A program made the translations under genes and the position numbers. A stretch of DNA of 64,000 nt from Gammaproteobacteria bacterium (lineage in GTDB: Bacteria > Pseudomonadota > Gammaproteobacteria > UBA6186 > Azoamicaceae). Every line of letters starts with the position of its first letter. The stretch's first letter is position 1. The stretch is taken from positions 1 to 64,000 of the forward strand of contig JAUIIV010000002.1 of NCBI GenBank assembly GCA_030431675.1, given 5' to 3'. This document shows, piece after piece, positions 18,901-27,219 of the stretch. The notes beneath the pieces are model-generated. The model was given only the letters and a program-made list of their open reading frames with translations. It searched no databases and was not told the origin of the DNA.

Positions 18901-21181
18901 CAGAAGGCAAAGCAGGTGGCACACCTAGCTCCCCACCACCCTCTTTTGCAGAATTACTTGCTTGTTTTACTTTAATAGCCTCAATTTCTTTATCTAAGTC
19001 TACTATTACTGGAATCTTCTGAATTTCATCCAAAAGAACCTGCTGCGATATATCAACAAGCTCTGTAGTATCAACTTTAAAATTTAAACCAACAATACGA
19101 CCATAGTCTAAAATTAACATGCGACGTGCTTCTTCCTTACTTGCTAATTCTTGGCCTAACTCTTCACTTGTCATTTCATCATATGCTTTAGGAGCTCCAA
19201 CAGCACTAGGGGCCGCAGTACTACTTGCTGCATTAGACTCTTCAGCTGCAGGTCGAGTCTGTAATGCAACATAATGGTTACCATTTACTAGTCCTACGAC
19301 GTGTTGTTTAGAAGGATCTTTAGGATCTGTTCTATAATCTTCAGTCGCGTGTACTTCACCCTGGGGAGTACGCACCGTAATTTGCATCCCATACATCTTA
19401 GCTACTAAATCAATCATACCTGTTGTATTAGCTGCACAAGTAAACCATTGACCTCTTCCATAGAAATTTTGTAAATAATGTTGGCACACATCCTTTCTAT
19501 TACAAAATTCTAATAGTCGTTTTTCATCTCTACTTCCTTGAATTTGAAGCAATTCATTCAGTAATTTATTTTCAGGAGGATCTGGTGGAAACACATCTGG
19601 GCTATTTCGTGCAATTGCGAGCAGTCTGCATGCTGCCATTATTTCTTGAGCTAATAATTCTCGACCAGCTTTAGCATCATCACCACCGCCTGACACTAAA
19701 TCCATAGCGTCTCTAACAAGTTCTGCTCTATTTTGGACTGCCGTTGCACGATCCGAAGTGCCTACTCCTATAGCATAATCAAAACAATTCCAACCTGTAT
19801 ATGCAACTCTAGAATCCTCGCGGATATCATATCCAGGAAACCCTCTTTCTTGTTCTGGTCCTTTTGCATACGTAAGTGCCGCTGAATTTAATTGTACAGG
19901 AGTTTGTCTGGCATAAGTAATTCCATCAAATAAAGCCTGCGCAACCTCTAGTCGTGAAGCAGTTGTGTCTGTCTTTGGAACAACTAATGCAACATCTAAA
20001 ATTAGATCTACCTTTTCATACAATTCTTCTAAGGTAATTATATCTTTCTTCGATAACTCGTGTATTGCATTCGCTACAATAGCTTTTACCTCATCACTGG
20101 CATTTTGTATGGTACCTGGCATTAAAGACATTGCAATATCTACAGGCGCTGTTTCACCAACTACAGCTCCACTAGCTACAGAAGCAACTTCTTGGAAAAT
20201 GGGTTCATCCTGAGCAGGCGGTAAATTTAGCGCTGCTTCAATTGTTACCTCTTTACTTTCCTCTCTACCCTGATTAATACCAGCTAATAAAGCTTCTGCT
20301 ACTAGTTTAAAATTATCTGAATCATTTGCATAATCAGTTCGGATTTCAGTACCTTCTTCTCTGCCTAATCTTAATTTAATAAGTGCTTCGACAGCCTCTG
20401 TAAACTTATCAGGATTTAAGCCACCATGATCTATACTATCGCGAATATCATTTATGTATGCTTGAGCTGCTGCTCTAAAAGCATCTGAAGGCTCTGAAGT
20501 AACATTCGGGAAAGCTTTCGGCAACTCACTTAATAAAGCTGATACTTCAGGAGAAGTTATTGGCTCTTGAGGGCCTTGAGCTGCAGGGGGGGAGGCTTCT
20601 TTACTTATCTCATTCTGAGAGCCACGCCTTGCAAAAAAGGCTTCGAGCGTAGCTTTTTTTTTAGCTTTATCTTGAGGAGGGTCAATCTCCTCTATTCGCT
20701 TTTCGCTAGTTCTGACGCTATCTTCCCTCAAAAGCTTAGAAGATAATGATTGTAGAAAAGAACCATCCCTTGCAGCATTGGGCTCTGCTCCCAGTGCAGC
20801 TTCCTTCCTCTTCTTTAAAAGCTTACTATAAGCATTAAATAGATTTATTGCTGCAGCGCGTACTGCACCATCGGTTAAAATCTCACTTTCATCTTCTAAA
20901 TTACCATCAAACCCACCATCATTCTCTTCTTTGAAAACTGCTATTGCATTATTCAATTCAGTCTGAACAGTCTTAAGTTCCTCTTTTGCTTCTACATCTT
21001 TCTTGATTATCCCTAACAATCGCTCATATTGCTCCCAAGTCGGATCCTCTTCATTCACATTAGCGAACTTTTCTGTAAGCTGCCTTTGTAAAAGGCCCAT
21101 TGTGCTATTTCCTCCTTGCGGTAATTCTCCATCTAATTCATCCATCACTTTCTTAAGAGCTTCCAAACTATTACCAGACAT
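15902..21181 (-). CDS. 1759-residue protein with OTU-like cysteine protease region, putative effector
   Basis: No signal peptide and no membrane helix are seen. Around residues 455-645 there is an OTU-like pair: TGWNCFDYAIGVG (C466, compare the GDGNCFYRAI motif of OTU deubiquitinases) and GLVNGNHYVAL (H636), the right order and rough spacing. The rest is long helical Ala/Glu/Lys-rich sequence. Two Pro/Ser-rich linkers lie at ~1145-1175 and ~1235-1265, and the tail (last ~60 residues) is also Pro-rich. This layout is common among secreted effectors of intracellular bacteria, but no secretion signal can be proven here. An RBS (GGGGGAG) precedes the ATG. It is convergent with rlmD and ends 200 bp before the tRNA-Pro island. 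It could also be a large surface-independent toxin. Confidence 0.6.
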   Translation of the reverse strand: MSGNSLEALKKVMDELDGELPQGGNSTMGLLQRQLTEKFANVNEEDPTWEQYERLLGIIKKDVEAKEELKTVQTELNNAIAVFKEENDGGFDGNLEDESEILTDGAVRAAAINLFNAYSKLLKKRKEAALGAEPNAARDGSFLQSLSSKLLREDSVRTSEKRIEEIDPPQDKAKKKATLEAFFARRGSQNEISKEASPPAAQGPQEPITSPEVSALLSELPKAFPNVTSEPSDAFRAAAQAYINDIRDSIDHGGLNPDKFTEAVEALIKLRLGREEGTEIRTDYANDSDNFKLVAEALLAGINQGREESKEVTIEAALNLPPAQDEPIFQEVASVASGAVVGETAPVDIAMSLMPGTIQNASDEVKAIVANAIHELSKKDIITLEELYEKVDLILDVALVVPKTDTTASRLEVAQALFDGITYARQTPVQLNSAALTYAKGPEQERGFPGYDIREDSRVAYTGWNCFDYAIGVGTSDRATAVQNRAELVRDAMDLVSGGGDDAKAGRELLAQEIMAACRLLAIARNSPDVFPPDPPENKLLNELLQIQGSRDEKRLLEFCNRKDVCQHYLQNFYGRGQWFTCAANTTGMIDLVAKMYGMQITVRTPQGEVHATEDYRTDPKDPSKQHVVGLVNGNHYVALQTRPAAEESNAASSTAAPSAVGAPKAYDEMTSEELGQELASKEEARRMLILDYGRIVGLNFKVDTTELVDISQQVLLDEIQKIPVIVDLDKEIEAIKVKQASNSAKEGGGELGVPPALPSGKAKAQAKIRASSKTLEGEDIPQPEQLGSTLPPQTARRKPLDVPVQQQSGTDLIGKYIEAYEAKQAQQANGEGIDIEEFITEKKIPEGLKPKFRNYVEDKKSKSAAQEPGLVPENTVDVRLAKFGVLLNKLYDYSDMDDKDPEKITKLPKRLTGWTLKNYREAIVYMDKAIVPGKSLNIMQINQVFSEFLQVVELHEKKGVPSLYNLQDKYNNLSPEEKKYLQDMLIEFAGHDAANLFTNLMALEVKQNVRREDAQRFLQDEGKHSSERKRISEGGYFIFVDGDKKVELRENNTVDGIVRKKFTDDICDVSDVYTQSGLGFTQRPQPDASQLLEAARLGKKSIHMNYVPGATNKWELSDAPPSLASPPKAPTPPSSTNTSVAPPRRLSTRPPSGSRVAAMIAKARQAQSTGRKPADQIFAELQVRIDAKEAADGTPLTQPKMPSSTPPPSSPPAPSPSALPATSTPFTTEQQTVLTAFSAIVSGSGTPASTMISQLPVLPPTTQQAANIVRKGYAGLLEVEMDGNNCVGIVIRGKQFGKQIADMDDIRLELYRLHAEIEMALNKDSQRMTSKIDPKVRQDMAALKSLLSEAHNPRQSLKIYARDQSHPPKRKPEHMRPLVIGFQATNIVALALVHHAEAQGVKLDSNSPGIRVELENNGQTARIFVIDKRGAYVPLDVEPRKAMEQLCIARAWLNEEIFMPDSKSVRADRAEKYDEATRDLVTNLIGATMEQAQRFGACSAKQMQQYEDQLDKGRAKGIVRIPRGVIKTDTSYGGHVNTVMGRAPKGSEVANDMGWYASTRYMPRWDTKLYTAPLILRDKASGDRLVTCKKANGAVCKDVFKGTQKSFEVGLEKANIHMQTTPGGGTYTVQNLKKGNVAAFVNAFNEIFSAPVPNDNKFIRVAFDQSSRALIEGHFANDPAGLKDFMDRCEDFNSGLRARNIQSPVQPGHATFVPNQQAQQAAVAKSTFVPPAQPSTPKPADDSKPSPPTPGTPKLGQH

Positions 21182-21195
21182 CCACTCCCCCTTTT

Positions 21196-21230
21196 TAGTG
21201 TATAAACACTAAAACCTCCCCCGAGGTTTT
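21196..21230 (-). terminator. Two hairpins in the leader of the OTU-like gene
   Basis: Perfect inverted repeats stand side by side: TAGTGT/ACACTA (21196-21211) and AAAACCTC/GAGGTTTT with a 4-base loop (21211-21230). The second has the A-stem-T form of a rho-independent terminator in both directions. Before the island inserted, it lay about 160 bp downstream of tRNA-Pro on the same strand, so it may have ended that transcript. Alternatively it acts as an attenuator for the 1759-residue gene, whose ATG is at 21181. Confidence 0.5.
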
Positions 21231-21387
21231 ATCACACTATCAATTAAATATACCATTTATAAGTTAGCTATGTCAATAATTACCTGTGATCTACCCAGGG
21301 TTCACGGTTTATTTTTCTCTTTGCTGTAAAAAATGACAGGAAAACTCTGCCATATGAGATTTGGAACGTTTTTTATGGCTTTTATGA

Positions 21388-21432
21388 TCGGGACGGCAGG
21401 ATTTGAACCTGCGACCACATGCACCCCATGCA
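21388..21432. repeat. Left attachment site (partial tRNA-Pro copy)
   Basis: Forty-five bases identical to 31071-31115. They represent the anticodon arm, variable loop, T arm and acceptor 3' strand of tRNA-Pro on the minus strand. There is no D arm or 5' acceptor strand next to it, so it is not a tRNA gene. The three bases that would encode CCA read TCA here, unlike at the right end. Confidence 0.92.
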
Positions 21433-21559
21433 AGTGGACATGAGTTGTCTTGATCACTCTTGCAACAAACTATCTGCCTACATCCCTTGTAATCACTTGA
21501 TTTTATAAAGAATTTAGTGGTTAAATCAAGTCACGTTTGATCATACAATTTCATCTTTT

Positions 21560-21580
21560 ATGGTCCCTGGATGGTCCCCA
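21560..21580. promoter_or_regulatory. Putative integrase arm-type sites, left
   Basis: Two tandem GGTCCC boxes, ATGGTCCCTGG and ATGGTCCCCA, lie between the left attachment site and the integrase gene. The decamer ATGGTCCCCA recurs exactly at 30978-30987 near the right end. Repeated boxes at both ends of an element are expected for the DUF4102 arm-binding domain of P4-type integrases. Binding is inferred. Confidence 0.55.
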
Positions 21581-21608
21581 GAAGTAGCACGTATATGGGA
21601 GAGTATTT

Positions 21609-22826
21609 GTGAAACAAGAGCTAAGCGAATTATTTGTTAAGAACCTAAAAGCACCTGCTGACAAAAGGCTAGAGGTTACCGATACCAAAATACCTGGCCT
21701 TACCCTTAGGGTTACTCCTGCCGGGAAGAAGACATTTTCATTTGCGTACCGAATGCCAGGCAATAAAACCAAGCAAAGGGTACAAATAGGGACCTACCCA
21801 GCAGTGTCAATAAAGGATGCTAGGGACAAAGCCATCGAGATCATGGCAGATATAAGAAAGAACATTGATCCATCTAACCAAATTAGAAAGCTAAAGAAAG
21901 AGCCGCTAGTCAAAGATTTAGTCCAAGAATTTTACGATAGAGAATTAGCTAGCAAAAAATCTGGAGCTGAAATGTATCGCTTATTATCTAGAGAACTAGT
22001 ACCTGAGCTTGGAAACAGAAAGGTCTCCAGTATTACAAGGCGTGATGTTGTTAAGCTTTTGGATAAAATACGTGACCGTGGTTCTCCTATTACAGCGAAT
22101 AGGCTACATGGTAGGCTTTCTAGAATGTTTAACTTTGCTTGCGAGCGTGGGATATTAGATGCATCGCCGATAGTTAGGCTTAGGAAAACACCCGAACAAC
22201 CAAGAGAGCGTGTGTTGAATGATGATGAGATTAAAAACTTTTGGACCAGAATAACAACGGTCGGGTTACACCCCCTTACTTCCATAGCATTGCGATTAAT
22301 ATTAACTACGGCGCAACGTCCTGGAGAAGTATCTAATATGTGCTGGAACGAGATTGATCTAGATGCGAGGCTGTGGACGATACCAGCAGAAAAGTCTAAG
22401 AATGGGCGAGCACATACTGTTCCATTAAATAGCATGAGCGTGGAATTGCTCAGTGAGGCCAATAAATATACTGTTAAAGGCACTTATGTATTTTCTAGCC
22501 CTGCGCAAATTCAGTCAAAGAAACCAATAGAGGTTAGGACTTTGAGTAAATCAATATCCAGAAAATATTATCTACTTGGAATTCAGAAGTTTGTACCACA
22601 TGATTTACGGAGAACTGCTAGAACTAAATTCGCTGAACTTAGCATTAATGATGTAGTAGCAGAAAGAATTTTAAACCATAGTCTACAGGGAATAGCTCGT
22701 GTATATAATCATCATAATTATATTGATGAGATGAAAACTGCATTGCAGCACTGGGATAATTATTTGAGACGGATGATTGGTGAAAATATCATTGATCTAA
22801 AATCGTATATGCACACTATTGCGTAG
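21609..22826 (+). CDS. int: P4-type tyrosine integrase
   Basis: 405 residues from a GTG with GGGAGA upstream. N-terminal DUF4102 arm-binding domain (~1-95: GLTLRVTPAGKKTFSFAYR), SAM-like core-binding domain (~100-190), then the catalytic domain. Catalytic residues are visible: R237 (TTAQRPGEVSNM), H331-x-x-R334 (PHDLRRTARTKF), H357 (ILNHSLQG) and the nucleophile Y366 (ARVYNHHNY). All are intact, so the enzyme may be active. It recombines the tRNA-Pro attB with the element attP. The gene faces inwards from the left end. Confidence 0.94.
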   Translation: MKQELSELFVKNLKAPADKRLEVTDTKIPGLTLRVTPAGKKTFSFAYRMPGNKTKQRVQIGTYPAVSIKDARDKAIEIMADIRKNIDPSNQIRKLKKEPLVKDLVQEFYDRELASKKSGAEMYRLLSRELVPELGNRKVSSITRRDVVKLLDKIRDRGSPITANRLHGRLSRMFNFACERGILDASPIVRLRKTPEQPRERVLNDDEIKNFWTRITTVGLHPLTSIALRLILTTAQRPGEVSNMCWNEIDLDARLWTIPAEKSKNGRAHTVPLNSMSVELLSEANKYTVKGTYVFSSPAQIQSKKPIEVRTLSKSISRKYYLLGIQKFVPHDLRRTARTKFAELSINDVVAERILNHSLQGIARVYNHHNYIDEMKTALQHWDNYLRRMIGENIIDLKSYMHTIA

Positions 22827-22999
22827 ACTCAAATAATCACTGTATAAAAGTGCACACTTCTTATTACCCTTCTGGTCTTATAATTGTACGGGTGCCTGAT
22901 ACTTTATCCGAAAACACTATAAAGTTGGTGGGAACTGACAACTGCATAGTGCGTTGTTGAGGCCTGGCTTATACCAGGAGTAAGCAATAGGAGTTTAGT

Positions 23000-23122
23000 A
23001 TGAATTACTATACTTTTAAAGTTGGGCGGGACGCTAAAACAGGTCAATTTATACCTGTTGAAGTTGCCGAACGGCGTAAATCTACTGCGATAGTTGAAAC
23101 TATCAAGGTAGAAAAGAAGTAG
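23000..23122 (+). CDS. 40-residue protein of mobile elements (GRDA..GxFIPV type)
   Basis: MNYYTFKVGRDAKTGQFIPV starts at an ATG preceded by AGGAG at 8 bases; the rest is EVAERRKSTAIVETIKVEKK. The pattern GRDAKTGQFIPVxxAxRR followed by TxVETIK is one I recognise from many tiny proteins of unknown role in plasmids and integrated elements. It is the only gene between the integrase and the minus-strand membrane protein. A DNA- or toxin-associated role has not been shown; none is claimed here. Confidence 0.6.
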   Translation: MNYYTFKVGRDAKTGQFIPVEVAERRKSTAIVETIKVEKK

Positions 23123-23172
23123 TGTATAACTACTAATCGTGTCGGGTACCCATAACATAAAGTTTCATAGGT

Positions 23173-23811
23173 TTAATGAATAACTTTCCCAGCCATAGAA
23201 GCTAAATGCTCACTGCTTATGCCAAAATATGTTGCTATCGATAGGTATAAAAAGAATGTTACTAACTTTATTATACTATAACGTATTTGATATGCTTCAT
23301 TATCTGTATCAAATCCTACTGCTTTTAATATTAACAGCGGCAAACCTAAACAGCATGATAGCCAATGTATAGGATTAAATAGATTTAGAAATGCATATCT
23401 TCTCGCTTGTCTTAAACTACCAATTATTTTATTTAAGGCATCAAATCTTGAGAAATGCTTAGTCTTTATATGCCCATGATCTTCGAGAATGGTATTAAAT
23501 AAGTCTACATTGATAGTACTATTGTAGCCCACTGATTGCCGATTAGTAAATATCCCCACAGAGTAAGCGATTCGACGAACATTGGGAATACTCTCAGCAA
23601 TTTTAGTGCGCAAAGTCTTATACTCCTCACCAAAATTTTCAAAACACCTTTCATGTAATATACATAGATCTACATAAGTGTCTCTCATCATTGAACCAGG
23701 ATTTGGGGCTTTAAACACACTATCTTCTATCGCTTTAAACTTGCTGAGCAAAGACTTAAATTTTATTATGGCAGCAAGATCCACAGATATTCTTATAAAT
23801 TTTATCATCAA
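23173..23811 (-). CDS. Island protein with C-terminal membrane helices, function unknown
   Basis: 212 residues. The first ~130 residues are soluble and mixed charge (VDLAAIIKFKSLLSKFKAIE, LFNTILEDHGHIKTKHFSRF). Two hydrophobic stretches follow near 145-168 and 183-205 with a short loop between, so it is probably an inner-membrane protein with a cytoplasmic head. The gene follows the XRE repressor on the same strand after ~30 bp and is likely read from the same promoter. A sensor head plus membrane pair is a common shape for immunity or abortive-infection proteins, but no family is recognised. Confidence 0.5.
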   Translation of the reverse strand: MMIKFIRISVDLAAIIKFKSLLSKFKAIEDSVFKAPNPGSMMRDTYVDLCILHERCFENFGEEYKTLRTKIAESIPNVRRIAYSVGIFTNRQSVGYNSTINVDLFNTILEDHGHIKTKHFSRFDALNKIIGSLRQARRYAFLNLFNPIHWLSCCLGLPLLILKAVGFDTDNEAYQIRYSIIKLVTFFLYLSIATYFGISSEHLASMAGKVIH

Positions 23812-23842
23812 TACAACTCATTCATTTTTAGTGTTATACAGA

Positions 23843-24160
23843 TCATGCCAGGTTTTTCAAGAGTTTAATAGCTTTGCTGCTCATTCTTTTATTAGATTGC
23901 ATGACTGCAAAAAGTAAAATTACCTCCGATAGCTGATCATCCTCAGAATAAAAAAATGGAACTGGAACCTCTAGTACAGATGCTATTCGTTTTAACGTTA
24001 CGTAATCAGGAATATGTTTGCCAGTCTCGTACTGGTTCATTCTAGCGCTGGCTGAGAATTCATCTATCCCAGCAGCAATGCCAAGACTCTTTTGAGAAAT
24101 ACCTTTCTGCAGCCTGGCTTCCTTGAGCCTCTTTGGTATTGGATTTCTAACTTTAGCCAA
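23843..24160 (-). CDS. XRE-family transcriptional repressor
   Basis: 105 residues. Helix-turn-helix at ~10-65: RLKEARLQKGISQKSLGIAA, then ARMNQYETGKHIPDYVTLKR and VLEVPVPFFY, the Cro/CI-like HTH_3 layout. The short C-terminal tail may dimerise. It lies divergent from the secreted-protein gene at 24274. The ~113-bp gap between them holds two similar palindromes (see 24192-24243), a typical set-up for a repressor that controls both its own and the rightward promoter. Confidence 0.85.
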   Translation of the reverse strand: MAKVRNPIPKRLKEARLQKGISQKSLGIAAGIDEFSASARMNQYETGKHIPDYVTLKRIASVLEVPVPFFYSEDDQLSEVILLFAVMQSNKRMSSKAIKLLKNLA

Positions 24161-24191
24161 CTATCTTATCCATGATAAGTACATTCATTAG

Positions 24192-24243
24192 CTAAGAGAA
24201 TCTTAGTTTTTGTCTTGACAAGGTACTAAGGAATCCTTAGTAT
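24192..24243 (+). promoter_or_regulatory. Rightward promoter with two XRE operator palindromes
   Basis: O1 at 24225-24241 is a perfect palindrome, ACTAAGGAATCCTTAGT. O2 at 24192-24206 is CTAAGAGAATCTTAG, with the same CTAAG/CTTAG arms, centred 34 bp away. A consensus -35 TTGACA (24215-24220) and a -10-like TAGTAT (24238-24243, 17-bp spacer) place O1 across the spacer and -10. Binding of the XRE protein there would block transcription of the genes at 24274 and 24919. The promoter match is by eye. Confidence 0.65.
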
Positions 24244-24273
24244 TATAGTTAGTTTATTACCTACGGTGATCTT

Positions 24274-24906
24274 ATGAAGTATATAAGGCTGCTGATAACA
24301 ATAACCATAACAACGTTCTTGTTCTCTACATCTTATGCCAGTAATGATAATGACCATGCTACTACGCCTTCTAGCAACCATTCTGCAAAGGTAGCTCGTG
24401 CGAACGAGATACTTGTACAGGCTATGTCTGGTGATGGCATCATGAACGCGACTATTCACAAGGAATTTTGGAGATACATGCCAGAAAGAAGCCGTGATCT
24501 AAAGGATCCACTTATGGTAAAAATGAGGCAATTCGTTAATAATTCCAGCCCGGCATATCAAAAAGAACTACTTTCGTGCGCAATGCAGTCATACCAAAAA
24601 CGGACTGTAGTAAAAACAGAATTATTAATCCAATTGAGAGACAGCGCAAAGCAACAGGCACTAAATGCGTATGAATCCAAAAATGGCACACCTGCATATG
24701 ATAGTTTTTTAAAAGCTATCGATAGAGGTATTAAGGACTCTGAAAATTTATTGATTGCTTCTTCTAAACACTCTGTTTGGAATAATTCAATATTAGGGCC
24801 AATTCCAATATCTATGGAGTATTTAATTGAGCACAAAAAAAATATAGATGAATCACTCGAAAGAGTTAATATTCTTCTTGATCCTACGTACTATGATAAT
24901 AAATAA
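24274..24906 (+). CDS. Exported island protein, function unknown
   Basis: 210 residues with a clear Sec signal peptide (KYIRLLITITITTFLFSTSYA, cleaved near residue 22). The mature part is charged and helical, with LLSCAMQSYQKRTVVKTELL and a C-terminal EHKKNIDESLERVNILL that may form a coiled coil. No catalytic motif is recognised. It is the first gene downstream of the repressed promoter, followed after 12 bp by a small membrane protein, so the two probably form an operon. Possible roles are lysogenic conversion, surface exclusion or a host-directed factor; nothing in the sequence decides. Confidence 0.6.
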   Translation: MKYIRLLITITITTFLFSTSYASNDNDHATTPSSNHSAKVARANEILVQAMSGDGIMNATIHKEFWRYMPERSRDLKDPLMVKMRQFVNNSSPAYQKELLSCAMQSYQKRTVVKTELLIQLRDSAKQQALNAYESKNGTPAYDSFLKAIDRGIKDSENLLIASSKHSVWNNSILGPIPISMEYLIEHKKNIDESLERVNILLDPTYYDNK

Positions 24907-24918
24907 GGGTATTACTTT

Positions 24919-25272
24919 ATGCATACTTCAAATATTCTAGCCAACTTATTGGGATTTACACTAGCTCAAGTAATTATAAGTTTCGGTATAATAGCACTCT
25001 GGAACCCTATAATACGAGCTTCCAAATCAGAAGATGTGCTTCTTTCTCTAAAGAGCGAATTGCATTGGTTAGCTCCTACTTATTTAATTATCAAAATTAT
25101 TGAAAACTCTATAATAGTCAGCACTAGCTTTACTAAAGATGCATCCTATATAGTAACCTCTACAATTTCTGCTACAATTCTTGCAGCATTATTTTCTATA
25201 GCAGCAAGCTATATAATTAAGGCAGCTCGCAACCCTCAAGAGAATTCCAGAAGGGATAGTCAATTTAAGTAA
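24919..25272 (+). CDS. Small island membrane protein
   Basis: 117 residues with about three hydrophobic segments (~5-28, ~50-68, ~75-103) and a basic, polar C-terminal tail (KAARNPQENSRRDSQFK). An RBS-like AAGGG precedes the ATG. It follows the exported protein gene by 12 bp in the operon governed by the XRE operators. The pairing of a small membrane protein with an exported one suggests a shared function. No family recognised. Confidence 0.55.
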   Translation: MHTSNILANLLGFTLAQVIISFGIIALWNPIIRASKSEDVLLSLKSELHWLAPTYLIIKIIENSIIVSTSFTKDASYIVTSTISATILAALFSIAASYIIKAARNPQENSRRDSQFK

Positions 25273-25345
25273 TAATTTTATAATATTGATAATGCCAGCT
25301 GCTGACAGTAAGACATTGTATAATAGATATTACTGGAAATGTTTT

Positions 25346-26476
25346 TCAGCAGAAATCGTCAAATGTATCACCACCGTTCCATTCCAATCCTTGAGCGATA
25401 CAAAATTTTTTATCAGCTCCTTCCTTATCAAAATATGATCCAAGGTTAGAATGAACAAAAAGACCATCCTCAAATGTAACTTCTGCTATTGACCACGGTT
25501 TAATACCCTCTCTCTCACACATTACTAAAATTGATTTATCATTATTACTCTTAGTAAATTCAACAATATTTGATACAGGGTATGCATCATTATATGCAAA
25601 TTGTGCGCCGACTTTAAGGTTGTGGAAATATCCATCAAGAAAATTAATTGATATATCTGATGGACAACATGGAAAATATGACGGCACTCTCCAGTTACGC
25701 TGTGCACACCTCTTTGTTAAAGCCATCACCAAATCAGAATCTTGAATATATGTTTGCTCTGTATCAGCTTCACCGAGCGCTTCATTTAAAGGAGCCTCTA
25801 TCGGTTTTTTGTCCGACAAGTTGTAGAGAGATGTACGCTGCTTAAGTTTATTATTTTGTATTCTTCTTGCTATAGCCTTATCTAATATGCTGTCTTCATT
25901 AGACGCTACTCTTTGTTTAACTGGCTTATACACCCACTCACCTAAAGAACCTCCTTGCGGTTTTCTATCAGAATTTGCCCAAAGATGCATACGCTCCATA
26001 CAGTTCTTAGCTTCTTCAGGTGTAACTGTCCGCATCCATGCAGTGTTTTTATCAACATCATAAACGCTTAGCAATGAAGGGTTCTCAAGAAATGCCTCAA
26101 TGCTACCGCAAGTATATTCAATTCTTTTTCTAGTTATAGGATTCATAAGAGCATTCTCTAGCTTTGTTACCCATCTAAGGTTTTCAGGGCGATTATTCCT
26201 GGCGTTTGTATCTATATGATCTACGACATATTGAGGGTTTATAGGGGCGCCATGGAAAGCAGTGGCTACAATTCTGTGGATGCGTACACCTGCTAGGAGT
26301 AAGTAAGGGTTTGATGAATTTATTTTTCCAAATGTCCAAACATTATCACTTGGGCGCACACGCTTTCCAATTCTATGATGTCTTAGCACCGCTCCATTAT
26401 CACGGACAGAATACGTCTCGTCTCCATAAATACATTCTGATTGTTCTGTATAATCATCTACATCAACTTTTAGCAT
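25346..26476 (-). CDS. HNH endonuclease-like protein
   Basis: 376 residues. Residues ~15-60 resemble a NUMOD4-like segment (YSVRDNGAVLRHHR). The HNH core is at ~66-110: RIHRIVATAFHG, YVVDHIDTNARNNRPENLRW and VTKLENALMN, the HNH_3 form seen in phage homing-type nucleases. The long C-terminal half is unassigned; it holds paired WAPS-like segments and GGDTFDDFC at the end. It may be a free-standing homing or element-specific nuclease, or a domain fused to a DNA-binding part. It overlaps the end of the next gene by 14 bases on the same strand. Confidence 0.65.
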   Translation of the reverse strand: MLKVDVDDYTEQSECIYGDETYSVRDNGAVLRHHRIGKRVRPSDNVWTFGKINSSNPYLLLAGVRIHRIVATAFHGAPINPQYVVDHIDTNARNNRPENLRWVTKLENALMNPITRKRIEYTCGSIEAFLENPSLLSVYDVDKNTAWMRTVTPEEAKNCMERMHLWANSDRKPQGGSLGEWVYKPVKQRVASNEDSILDKAIARRIQNNKLKQRTSLYNLSDKKPIEAPLNEALGEADTEQTYIQDSDLVMALTKRCAQRNWRVPSYFPCCPSDISINFLDGYFHNLKVGAQFAYNDAYPVSNIVEFTKSNNDKSILVMCEREGIKPWSIAEVTFEDGLFVHSNLGSYFDKEGADKKFCIAQGLEWNGGDTFDDFC

Positions 26477-27119
26477 GACATTTCCCAGTGTACTTATTTA
26501 AGTTATTCGAAATTTTATATGCAATCTCAGGATGTTGTTGAGAAATAGTGTAGGATATTTTTTCATAAAACCAATCTGGTCGGCCATATATAGGACTAAT
26601 TGTCGCTAGGCACATAGCTGTTGCCTGGGAGCAAGGGACTTTATGACTATTTGTTAATGTTCTACCCACAAAACGCATTGCCTCCATTAATGCAGAGGCT
26701 TGATCTGCTTCACTGCAACCTGATATTTTCAGTGCAGAGATAATATGAGAGGCGAGTGCATTTGTGTTTTCTACAGCTTTCATTAAGTCAGAATTAAATT
26801 TAGAAGGGTCAGCTGCACTAGAAAATGCATTATGGGCATCTCTACTTTCATTCACGTCATTTGTAATATGATTGACAGGTGAAACCACTTCAGAATAAAC
26901 GTGGCAAAGCCGATTTTTTGCATCTAGATAATCCTCTTCAGTCCAGGCGTATGGTAGTTTAATAGCTGCGTCAATGAGGTGTTGTAATTCCTCCACGCTC
27001 TTAAGATGATGCTTCCAAGGTTCTCCCCGCCACTTACGCAAAATATTATCTGCCTGGCGCCTAAGCTTTTCCTTCTTTCTGTAACGTGCTTGCTTTTCAG
27101 CATTTGAATTCTGTTCCAT
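26463..27119 (-). CDS. Island protein of unknown function
   Basis: 218 residues. The N-terminus (NAEKQARYRKKEKLRRQAD) is a basic helix of a kind often found at the start of phage and plasmid DNA-associated proteins. The rest is helical, with HIISALKISGCSEADQASAL and a Cys-rich segment (HKVPCSQATAMCLATIS). No domain is recognised. It is translationally coupled with the HNH gene and shares its orientation with the DUF5681 and RepA-like genes, so it belongs to the same leftward module. Confidence 0.5.
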   Translation of the reverse strand: MEQNSNAEKQARYRKKEKLRRQADNILRKWRGEPWKHHLKSVEELQHLIDAAIKLPYAWTEEDYLDAKNRLCHVYSEVVSPVNHITNDVNESRDAHNAFSSAADPSKFNSDLMKAVENTNALASHIISALKISGCSEADQASALMEAMRFVGRTLTNSHKVPCSQATAMCLATISPIYGRPDWFYEKISYTISQQHPEIAYKISNNLNKYTGKCHAKS

Positions 27120-27219
27120 ATAACCAACCTGTAATTACGTTACTTTACGTAAAGGTAACGTAACCAAAGAGTGCTTGTCAATGCTTTTGGTATTAACTTG
27201 AAATCTACTACACAACTAA

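Noticed and set aside
21388..21432. A second tRNA-Pro gene at the left end of the island
   Set aside because: Only the 3' 45 bases are present; no D arm, 5' acceptor strand or promoter. It is an attachment-site copy.
22827..23170. A minus-strand frame over the small GRDA protein
   Set aside because: It has no RBS and covers the better-supported 40-residue gene on the plus strand.
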